Translations under genes and position numbers: made by a program | Shown: one piece after another, positions 55,495-64,000 of the stretch | How the letters are laid out: every line of letters starts with the position of its first letter | How positions within the stretch are numbered: position 1 is the first letter of the stretch | Assembly (NCBI GenBank): GCA_022578605.1 | Contig: MU394067.1 | Span: forward strand, 310,001-374,000 | Length of the DNA: 64,000 nucleotides | Direction: 5' to 3' | Origin: Camillea tinctor | Taxonomy: Eukaryota; Ascomycota; Sordariomycetes; Xylariales; Xylariaceae | Notes under the pieces: model-generated | Databases searched by the model: none | Told to the model about the DNA's origin: nothing | Seen by the model: only the letters and a program-made list of their open reading frames with translations

Positions 55495-58011
55495 TCAGAA
55501 GAACCCTAACCGCCGCATCTCGACGTCCTCGGGATCCTCGAGGCAAGCAGCCACCACGTCGGCCGCCTTGCGGCGCTCGCTCTCCCACGCGCCGCTGCGC
55601 GCGCGCGCGTGGTCGGCCCCCGCGTAGCTGTCGATTATGCTGGCGATGTCGCGGTACAGGTCCTCGGACGAGGAGGCGGAGGTGTGGCGGGGAGGGGGAC
55701 CGGGATTAGGGGAGGGATTAGGATTTGGATGGGGGTTAGGGGAGGGAGAGCGTTTGGGGGAGTGGGAGGGAGGTTTAGGGCGGCGAGGCGGATCAGGGGC
55801 CGGGTGCACGGCCGAGATACGCATCGACGATAACCCGCGGCTGATCCGCGCGTCGGGGGGATGATGCTGATGCGGAGTCGGGTCCTGGTTCTTCTGGCCC
55901 GACTCCCCCCGCCGCCGCCGCCGCCGCTGCGAGGGCCCGTTGGGTTGGAACGTTTTGGGCTCGAGCAGGAGCAGCGTTCCTGGGTCGGGCGGTAGGGCCG
56001 GGGACTTGGATCCGAGAGCAACGTGGTGCCCGATGTGGCTGCTTCGACCGCCCGTAGTAGACGGGGTTAGTAGGGACGAGCTCCGCTGCGGGGGAGGAGG
56101 GGGAGGGGGGTGGTAGGTCGGCGGAGGGGGGGCGCTCGCGCTCTCGCTGCGGGAGAGGGGCTCGGCGGATAGGGAGCCGGAGGCGGACGCGGCTTTCTGC
56201 TGCGCGAGGCGCTTGCTCCGGCCCCGGCCTAGGGGCGCGGGCTGGAGTCGGAACTCTCCTCCGCTGCTGTGGTTGAAGTGGCTGGATAGGTTGGGGTGGT
56301 GATGAGCGGCTTGGGTGACATCTGTTCGCCGGATGCTGTCCCCGTCGTCGTTGTTGCTCGGCGCGGGAGCCTGATGCTCAACGGTTTCCGGGTGGCGCTG
56401 TATCAGGATCTCTAGCTCGCCGCTATCGTCATCGTCGTCGGTTTGGAAACTGCCGTACTCACTTCCGGCACTACTGCTGTTGAAGAACGTGCTCTCCCGC
56501 GGCTGCAGCTCCCGCCGGCAGCCTGCGCACAGGTTGTGCTTCCGGTCGTCGATCCTCATCAGCGGGGCGTAACATCCCGGCATCGGACACGTGGGCCACG
56601 TCGCCTGGGGCCGAGTGTAGGTGGCGCTGTTGAGCAGGAATAAAGACTGCGTCGAGCCGTAGTTGCTGCTGTTGCGGCGGAGTAGTTCCATGGCGCCTTC
56701 GTCGTTACTTACCGGCGTCAGGGGACTACTAGCTGTTACTGCTCTTTCAGGGGAGGAAGTCGAGGAGGAAGAGTTGGGGACCAGACTGGGAGCTAGAGAC
56801 GACGCTGAGTGCCTGCGATAGACATCGGCGGCGTACAGCGAGGCCCTCGAGTCGCGCGTCAACCTTTTGTGATGCACCCGCATCGCATGGGTCTGACTCT
56901 GAGGCACGCCCCCACGCGTAGCCGCTGTAGAGTTGCGCCGGTGCCTTTCGCGCCGTGTCTTATTCTCGTTGCGGCTGTACGACGCTGGCCGCGTCGCGGC
57001 CCCCTCATCATCCTTCCCGTACTCGTTTTCGTTACGCCCCAGGGTCGCCTCGATAGGGGCGGTAAAGGGCTCGAAGAGAGAAACAGACCGCGCGCTGTTG
57101 TCGTCTTCTCCCAGGTTCGGCGCAGAGACGGGCATCCCGTGGTATATCGACTCGGGGTGGAACCCTACCTGGATGGTCATGGCGCTAGGTGAAACCGGCG
57201 AATCCGACCACGCGGTGTCGTCGCTCCCGGTGCCGCTCCTCGCTCTTCTTGAGGGAGCTGGACGGATGTCCGTTTCACCGCCGGGGCCGACATGTTGCCA
57301 CTCGGTTCTATTGAATACGGGCCATACAGACGACAAGTTCTCTCGGCTACCCTTGGGGCTGGAAGACGAGTAGCTGAAGTTCGGCATGCCCGTGTCGATA
57401 TTGGTCTGGAGCCCCAGTCCTCTCCGTCTCGAAGCACCATCAAAACCTGCGCTGTGAATAGCTGGGGGTATGTTTACATGAGCATTCGCTGTTATGTCTC
57501 CCGCTTCGGTGCCATAACCCGCGGCGACAGCAGCAGCCTGGTTTCGCCTTTCCGCGTTTCTCTTTTGCATCCTATCGACGTCTTCCCAGTACTGATGCTC
57601 CTCTTTCAAGAGGTCCGGTCGAGTCCGCTTGTCTCTTTCCGGGCGGTCCGGGTGGTGGGTTACTTGGTAACTGACGATCCAGTTCTCCTTGTCCTCGTCA
57701 ATGGGACCGAGACGAGGAAACCTAGCCTTTAGGTCACTACTCTTATTGTTCTTATCGTTGTTGTTCTTGGTGATGATGTTTTTATCAGCGACGGTAGTAT
57801 TATTCGGGTCTCTATGCTGCTGGTTCTTCTTCTGAAAGGTACTTAGCATGCGAGAGATAACCCCCCCAGATGTACCAGCCGTTACATGGCCACTGCTGCT
57901 GCCGATGCTAGTATTGGTGCCTCTACTCACGTTGCTCGTTTTACTGATGCGGCTTTTAGCGCTACCGGCGCTCCGCCCAGATCCCGTGCTTGTATTTCTC
58001 GAGTGTGGCAT
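55495..58011 (-). CDS. Hypothetical 838-residue low-complexity protein with a CxxxxC...CxxC motif
   Basis: A single exon from ATG 58011 (MPHSRNTSTGSGRSAG). Most of it is Ser/Pro/Arg/Asn-rich and probably disordered. Three ordered-looking blocks stand out. One is at about residue 90-150 (ARFPRLGPIDEDKENWIVSY then HQYWEDVDRMQKRNAERR, helical). A cysteine-rich element lies at about 465-500: CPMPGC, 14 residues, CAGC, C-x4-C-x14-C-x2-C, a possible zinc ribbon. The C-terminal ~60 residues (SSEDLYRDIASIIDSYAGA, ADVVAACLEDPEDVEMRRL) look like a conserved helical tail. I do not recognise the family. Long low-complexity regions make the start less certain, but no earlier in-frame ATG exists. Confidence 0.75.
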   Translation of the reverse strand: MPHSRNTSTGSGRSAGSAKSRISKTSNVSRGTNTSIGSSSGHVTAGTSGGVISRMLSTFQKKNQQHRDPNNTTVADKNIITKNNNDKNNKSSDLKARFPRLGPIDEDKENWIVSYQVTHHPDRPERDKRTRPDLLKEEHQYWEDVDRMQKRNAERRNQAAAVAAGYGTEAGDITANAHVNIPPAIHSAGFDGASRRRGLGLQTNIDTGMPNFSYSSSSPKGSRENLSSVWPVFNRTEWQHVGPGGETDIRPAPSRRARSGTGSDDTAWSDSPVSPSAMTIQVGFHPESIYHGMPVSAPNLGEDDNSARSVSLFEPFTAPIEATLGRNENEYGKDDEGAATRPASYSRNENKTRRERHRRNSTAATRGGVPQSQTHAMRVHHKRLTRDSRASLYAADVYRRHSASSLAPSLVPNSSSSTSSPERAVTASSPLTPVSNDEGAMELLRRNSSNYGSTQSLFLLNSATYTRPQATWPTCPMPGCYAPLMRIDDRKHNLCAGCRRELQPRESTFFNSSSAGSEYGSFQTDDDDDSGELEILIQRHPETVEHQAPAPSNNDDGDSIRRTDVTQAAHHHPNLSSHFNHSSGGEFRLQPAPLGRGRSKRLAQQKAASASGSLSAEPLSRSESASAPPPPTYHPPPPPPPQRSSSLLTPSTTGGRSSHIGHHVALGSKSPALPPDPGTLLLLEPKTFQPNGPSQRRRRRRGESGQKNQDPTPHQHHPPDARISRGLSSMRISAVHPAPDPPRRPKPPSHSPKRSPSPNPHPNPNPSPNPGPPPRHTSASSSEDLYRDIASIIDSYAGADHARARSGAWESERRKAADVVAACLEDPEDVEMRRLGFF

Positions 58012-59616
58012 ATATATCTCTCTCGGCGGGGGGCTCGGTTACGTGGCTCCTTGTGAGGATCTCGTGCGTTAGTCTCCGTACCTACGAAACGGCTGATTTA
58101 TAGAAGTTATAGGGGTGTTGAATTACGTTTAGGTATATCTTTTTTTAGAAAAGGAAAATCTTGTTGGTTCTATATGCGAATGCGTACGACGTAAAAAAGA
58201 AAAGGAAAATTAGGTTCTCGTGATAGTCTATATCAGTCGATGAGAGTCGAAGGTTACAGGCGGAAGCATCAAGCTTGTTAGTAAAATCTAAGGTCAGGTT
58301 CGTGGAAGAATAAAGAAATGATCTATGGAAGTGTGGTCATGCCTAAATCAAACACATATAGAAATTGTCAGTCTGAATCAGAAAAGGGGAGAAATCACCC
58401 AGGATAGAAAGAGTATGAGGGACAGGAGGGGGACGTCATACTAATAAAGATACTCTGCTAAAAACAGTCCCTTTGGACGGGCATATCGCCTTTGAGTGTA
58501 CGAGCCCTCTGATCTTTGATCCCCAAATTCATAGGTCTCTTTCATTAGAGCGTCATAGGATCACATCTTAGCATCAGAATAGCATTGTTATTTGGTGACT
58601 GGCTGGCCCTTAGGCGAGCTGAGGACTTTCTTGTCCTCCTTGTTGGTTGGAATCAGAGCATTGTACAGGGACCCGGGAGCTTGGGAGGAATCAATATATA
58701 GTAGTTTCTATATCTAGGTCATGAACAAAGAAGAGTTGATTGACCTGGAATTGCATGTTCGCTAATATTGAATGCCATTGGTAAGATGATGGCGTCATTA
58801 GATTTTGGGCTTTATTTGGTTGGATTTTGTCATATTTCTTTGTTCTGCTTTAGCTCGGGAAGTTGGTGTTGGGTTGGTGTCTATTAGAAAGAAAGGGGGG
58901 GAAGCGTAAACGGCCCGGGAAAGAATGTCAAGCAATTCACTCTCGAAAAGATGGTTTATTGGGAATTCAAACCCGGTAATAATTTTATTATTTGATTTGA
59001 AATGTTGACTGTGTTTGTTTATGAGGTCAAATGCATCCAGGGTAGGTATATTCTCTAGGCCCATTGTTTTCATAGGTAGACATATGATGAGTATTTGTGT
59101 CATATGCTCTAGGTTATTACCTTTTACTCATTTTCACATCCAGCATCATAGCTACGTATGGAAACTCATAACTTGGGCTTGGCAGGAGTCACAACAAAAT
59201 GCGAATAATCTGCCATGGGCATTAAAATATTTCATTGATGGAATGCGTGATATATGAGCGAACAAGTTGCAAGCCAGAACCAACTATACGACGCTTATCG
59301 TAAATATCTGCGATTCTCAAAACAACAAGTGATTCCTCACGAACCTGGTAGTACTAGCTGGTCTCCTTCACTAACCCTTTCCTCCTAATCGACAGGGTTG
59401 TATAATTACGGGTGAATCATCGTTTATAGGAATGTAGTTGTTAGACGTTATACCACCAACTCATGTAGACTGTGCTGTGAGTAAGCTGACTTATCAACTC
59501 TCTATTACAATCCCTAGCCTCTAGATCAGCAACTTGATTCCAAACCCGAGAAATTCCTGCTGTCGCCATTCCTATGCCTGTTTTCACGCAGATTCCGGCC
59601 GCTGTTTTCGTCGTAA
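58012..59616. other. Intergenic region between the hypothetical gene and vhc1
   Basis: It holds the promoter of the 838-residue gene and the 3' flank of the cotransporter gene. The 101-codon frame at 58798-59103 (minus) and others have no family resemblance and sit in A/T-rich DNA. No gene is seen. Confidence 0.5.
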
Positions 59617-62600
59617 TCATATGCTCACCGTGACCGTCATATTATTGCTTAGTACTAACAACACTGGTGGCAGGTCGTGGCAGAGCACCTCAATATCGGA
59701 CAGATACCTAAGGCTCGCCTCTTCACTCTTGCATGTGCCCTCCTCAGGGACTGGCAGCGTCGTCAGCAGGACGGCCGAATCGCCACTATTCTGACGCATC
59801 AACTCATTTATTATAAGATGCTGCGCACGGCTTGGCAGGTCATTGAACGAAAGCGGCAGGCTCTGTGTCGAGAACACGGATCGTGTTTCTTCGTCCGCCT
59901 GAGAGCCTATGCGGTACGAGGTGAGCAGTTCGGGGATGCTGACACTGAGGTCAGACGGCTCCGCTGAGTTTCTGCGAGATCTGAGAAGCGGTTGTGATTC
60001 TCGATTCTTCATCTCAGCGAACATGAGGCGTGGTTCGGCACCGTCCTCAGCCATGACCTTAGTTTCGGGGGTTGGATTGCTAGTGAATCGAGTTGCAGAT
60101 GTATGCCGCGAGAGCATAGGCCGAACAGGGGTCTTGGGAGTGGCAGGTGGATGAACACTACTACTTGGGCTGGTGTCGGGGACGGTCCGCTTAAGTCTAT
60201 CTCGTGTATTCGCTCGACTTGGTTCTTGTGTGCTTGTCAGTGGAGTTGAAGAAATTGTCCCATAGCCCGTTCGCCTTGGCGGTGAAGAGCAGTTGAAGTT
60301 TTTGGTACTCCCTGGATCTAGTTTCCTTGGAGGGGGCATTTGATATCTCAAGCTCCCTTGGCTTAGTCTCCGGCGAACAAAAATAGATGCATCTGGTCTT
60401 CTGGGTATATTTGACCCCTCCGCATCACCTGGCTCGCTCTCAATGTCGTTGAAGAACTCACCCTCAGAAGATAACTCAGAGTCGTCATCATCAGTCGATG
60501 GATCCGCTCGTGTATCAAATTCGTCATTCAACGCAGCAGAATCAAGATGATGGGTGTGGATGCCAAAGTTGCCTCCTAGTTTAGCAACGGCAGATACTGT
60601 CGGGTTTTTGGATAGATCCAAGAAGTCATGTTTACTCAACTGCCCCGGCAGTTCATGTTCATCTCCTGATTGAGGGCCTGAGCTGCGGCGTCTAGAAGCA
60701 CCGAGAACCTCCTCTAAGGAGGCTAGTTCTTGCGAGCGCGACATTTCGCGAGCGTCGCCTCTCAGTCGCTGTAGATCCTGCCACCAGTCGTCGTATTTAA
60801 GAGCGTCATTGACAAATTGTGTAGAATCAGAGTCATGAGCATCGCCATTAACAATCGCATTATACGACTGTAGTTCCCCTGATGCTAACCAGAAAACGTG
60901 AATATGCGCCTCGATTCTCAACTTCTCCAACAGTGCTTTCAATCTCTCTTCCTCTTCGTGGACCTCGCTCTCGTACTCCACGAATACCAATACCCGAAGC
61001 TGGTATGCATTTCTCCACGCTGGTACGCTATGAATTATGTACCCCAGTTGGAGAATAAGTGTATCTTAAATGGTAATTAGCTCTTTATAGTCTTATAAAT
61101 AGCGAACACAATGCAAGATGGTTATTGCATTCGAACCAAGCCCTTGGGTTGGGTACTTATAGCAACCCAACTTGAATACCTCAATAATGCCCTCAAGCAC
61201 AGTAGATAAATCTTATATGGCTTTTAGTGAAAAAGTAACTCACATGTGTCAAAGTTGGTGGTTAATACACTTTGATCCCCAGAGGTGATCTCGGCTGACA
61301 TCTGAATTGGCCATAAGTCAATATATTTCTTGGTGTTTCTTCCCCTATCATGTCGTGGGGTCTCTAAAGATTGGAAGCCTTTGCCAACAGCAACATTAAG
61401 ACGGTTCCTTAATGCTAAGTCTTCGAGGATTGTCAAGTAACTTGTCACGGACATCATATCCTCTGTACGAATTGCATCGGTTGGCAGGAACCCTTCCAAG
61501 AGACGAGCAGATGTGTCTCCTCGACGTCTCCTGGGAGCCTTCCCTTCCTTCACGGGTAATGATGTCACCAAGGGCGACGTGGGAATTTCAGGGATTCGAA
61601 CAAGAGGCAGTGACCTTCTTAGGTCCTCCATGTTATAAAATCCAAGCACTGCAATGTTAGGGCGCATACCGCCCAAACCAGCGGAAAGTATTAAATTTCG
61701 CACACCCCATTCAATACTCGGTGACATGGTAAGTTGAACAAATGCTTTGATCCTTGAGAATTCGGTGATGTAGCGTGTCCATGCCGATTGCTGTAATTTA
61801 GCCTCATGAATACCAGAGTTGAAATCGTTAGTAATTATCACATGGCCCAAGATATAAAGAGACCCCTTTTTCATAGAGTTGCAAAACTGGATTAACCTTG
61901 TGTTATGACGAGGATCGTTCACGAGCAGTATTATTTGAGGTCGCCAAAATTTTATATGTTCCGGTCTGAGCCGTAGTAAGTACTTCCGCACCTGATGATA
62001 GATTAGATTTTGAGACACATCTCCCCAATGTTTCGGTGGGCTTAGATAGTGGATGAGAAGAAAGAGAAATATGAGCAAGCAAATAGCTGAAGCCGCGTAG
62101 GTCTCGTCTATAAAAAACATGGCAGCAGCCGAGAGAATACTCCCAGCAAAAGCCGTGTGCCATGTGAAAAACTTGAAGGCTGGTCGAAAATTAGGGGCAG
62201 ATCCTATCTTCAAAAGGAAGCAGGCTAGGTTCATGACAAAGAAGGTCATCTGGTTTTCGTTAGCCATAATGTGCATTTTATAGCTTGGTTATAGCAATTC
62301 TCACCTGGTAGCCCATTGCTATAAGGGTTGCAATTTGGTTCAAGTTAGAGAATAGTGCTAGCTGAGCAATAGCATAAGTAACCAACACTGCAGCTACGGG
62401 TACATCTCCACGCTTAGTTCCTCGTCCTAATATAGCAAGTCCTGGGAGTATCTTGTCTCGGCTCAAAGCTTGAAGAAGTTTGGCGGCACCGACGATTCCC
62501 ATCAAAGCCGAGAAGAACGTGGTTGCGCACTCTCCGGCAAGGACCAATGGAGGCCAGATGCTTGTTGTGGAAACAATATTCGTGTGCACAATAAACGATG

Positions 62601-63523
62601 AATGAGTAATACTTCCCGCCATGGATAAAATCACTAGCAAGTAGAGAGTTAAGGTTGTGGCCATCGCCCACAGAGTTCCTTTTGGGATGGCATGACTAGG
62701 CTTTCTCAAGTCCCCTGACATCGATGCCCCTGCGAAGACACCAGAAGTGCAACTAAATAAAATGCCGAATAATTCCCTAAACGTGTCTATGCCATTGTAT
62801 TTAGGGCCAGAAGTGTGGGGAAATAAGTTAGATTGCATAGTATCGAGACTCAACCCGGTAAACTCAACGCCCAGATCATCATTCTTGAAAGGATGTCTCG
62901 CTATTGCGGAAAAGGGGATGCTCAGCGTAGCTACCACGAGAATGATAAGGAGGCCATTACTAGCTCGGACAAAAAGCGCACTTCCAGCAAGGCTAAGAGC
63001 AGTGCAAACAAGGAGAGCACAAGTCTGCATGCCATAGCTTTCCCAATATCCTCCAGGTACCGAGGCAATGTTAAGCTTGAAGCAGTCGATGAGACCGACA
63101 ACATTGAGAGAGGTATTAAGGACTTGAGATAGATAGAATAGGATGCCAATGGAGCCCCCGAACTCGGGGCCCAACGACCTGGAAATCAGGTAATAAGCAC
63201 CACCGCCCTTTACTTCTCCATTGGAAGCAATAGCAGACAAAGAGAGAACGGTGGCAAGATCAACAAGGTAGGCAATAAAGAGCAGCCCTATCAGACAGAT
63301 TAGAGTCACGGCGTTCTATTCATACGCTTCGGAGATGGTTTAACTTGCCGAGCATGCCAAGTAGGCCGATACGCCCCAGGATGGAGCCAAAACGGAGGAA
63401 CATGAGGATGGAAGCAATATTCAGAACACTAGGAACAAAAACACCAGACACAGCGCCCAGCTTGGCCCTACGGGGGGCTGCTGGGCCTGCGACGACTTTG
63501 TCGCCTCTGGATTCGGCGGCCAT
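59617..63523 (-). CDS. vhc1: Cation-chloride cotransporter, SLC12/Vhc1 type
   Basis: Vhc1 is the fungal SLC12 (KCC/NKCC-like) protein of the vacuole membrane, moving K+ with Cl-. Four exons join in phase: 63349-63523, 62305-63287, 61244-62249 and 59617-61064, giving about 1203 residues. The N-terminus has AKLGAVSGVFVPSVLNIASI and LRFGSILG (first membrane helix). GGGAYYLISRSLGPEFGGSIG is the family signature after TM3. About twelve membrane segments extend to residue ~450. Then comes the large cytosolic domain (PPKHWGDVSQNLIYHQVRKYLL, HIKFWRPQILLLV-type, ILQLGYIIHSVPAWRNAYQLRVLVFVEY) and a long disordered insert (about 770-1000). The tail PVLLVLSNNMTVTVSI is typical. The first intron has GC rather than GT at its 5' end; the others are GT-AG. 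Confidence 0.93.
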
Positions 63524-64000
63524 ATTGCTAGGCTAGATTGTATAGTAATTATATCATTGCTGAGGACCGACCCAAGTGAGAAGAGTTTTGGGGGAACTAG
63601 GTGTGAGACACAAAAGAAGAAGAGAAAATACGATAGATACTAAGAGATGAGAATCAACAACGAGTATTCTATCTCTTGTCTATGTTTTGTCTAAACCCTT
63701 ATAAAGGAAGAGGGAAGTGTGGGCAGTGTATAGTTGAAGAAGATAAATTAGATTGAGAAACAGAATACCTTCTAACCTACATATGTACGCATTGGCGCTA
63801 TTCGCGGCGGTGGCGACGGGCCTTTAGCTCCTACGAGACCAACAACCCCGCGTAGGCAGAGAGAGGATGTTGACATTGGCGTTGCAAGGGAGGGGGAGAG
63901 ATACATAGATAGTGTAGTGTAGATCTTGGAAACCAGGGTTCGACATTTAGTACCATGCCCCCCCAGTCCCTCTTATTTCCCAATGAAGATTGACGTCAGA
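63524..64000. other. Promoter region of vhc1
   Basis: This is upstream sequence of the cotransporter running to the window edge. It is A/G-rich, with no gene seen. Confidence 0.55.

Noticed and set aside
1..64000. CRISPR arrays, prophage or bacterial-type operons
   Set aside because: No regularly spaced direct repeats were seen, and introns and gene content are fungal.

Overview
The window is chromosomal DNA of a filamentous ascomycete, probably a Sordariomycete. Genes carry short introns (about 45 to 180 nt) with GTAAGT-type donors, CTAAC/CTAAT branch sites and YAG acceptors. They sit 0.3 to 3 kb apart on both strands with no operon structure, and the recognisable products are typical of Pezizomycotina. 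The class-level guess is inference from gene style and remembered family resemblance; no search was run. I find 21 protein-coding genes, one cut by the left edge. I find no convincing tRNA, rRNA or CRISPR array.

Layout. 0-5.5 kb: a zinc-finger protein tail ending in a possible CaaX box, sec22 (minus), a 0.5 kb inverted-repeat transposon (MITE-like), and an ASXH-domain chromatin protein. 6.8-13.5 kb (minus): trs120 of the TRAPP II complex and a membrane-anchored SDR-like protein lacking the usual catalytic residues. 15.7-17.4 kb: phosphoserine aminotransferase, with an apparently broken splice site. 18-25.3 kb (minus): a 17-exon quinate-type MFS permease with an assembly gap in one intron, then a DUF2264 protein. 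26.3-31 kb: an SDR and acetoacetyl-CoA synthetase. 34.1-36.5 kb: the GID7/WDR26-type E3 subunit, whose start codon is unclear. 37-41.5 kb: a second assembly gap, an unknown protein and a kinase-fold protein. 42.8-54.3 kb is housekeeping: vps1 dynamin, a CaiB/AMACR CoA-transferase family enzyme, an IMPACT/YIH1 homologue, PP5-type phosphatase, POP8 and SPT4. 55.5-63.5 kb (minus): a large low-complexity protein with a CxxxxC...CxxC motif and a Vhc1-type cation-chloride cotransporter.

Function. Several genes serve membrane traffic (sec22, trs120, vps1, vacuolar cotransporter), others transcription, chromatin and RNA processing (SPT4, POP8, ASXH protein), and others carbon or amino-acid metabolism (serC, permease, DUF2264, AACS, AMACR-like). 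They are neighbours rather than a pathway; only the permease/DUF2264 pair looks as if it could be functionally linked.

I see no clear new multi-gene system. The most checkable oddities are the serC splice-site defect, the missing GID7 ATG, the MITE-like element, a strongly over-represented intergenic 10-mer palindrome, the degenerate SDR, and two homopolymer-flanked gaps that look like assembly artefacts. Exon limits below were deduced by eye from splice sites, reading phase and family resemblance.
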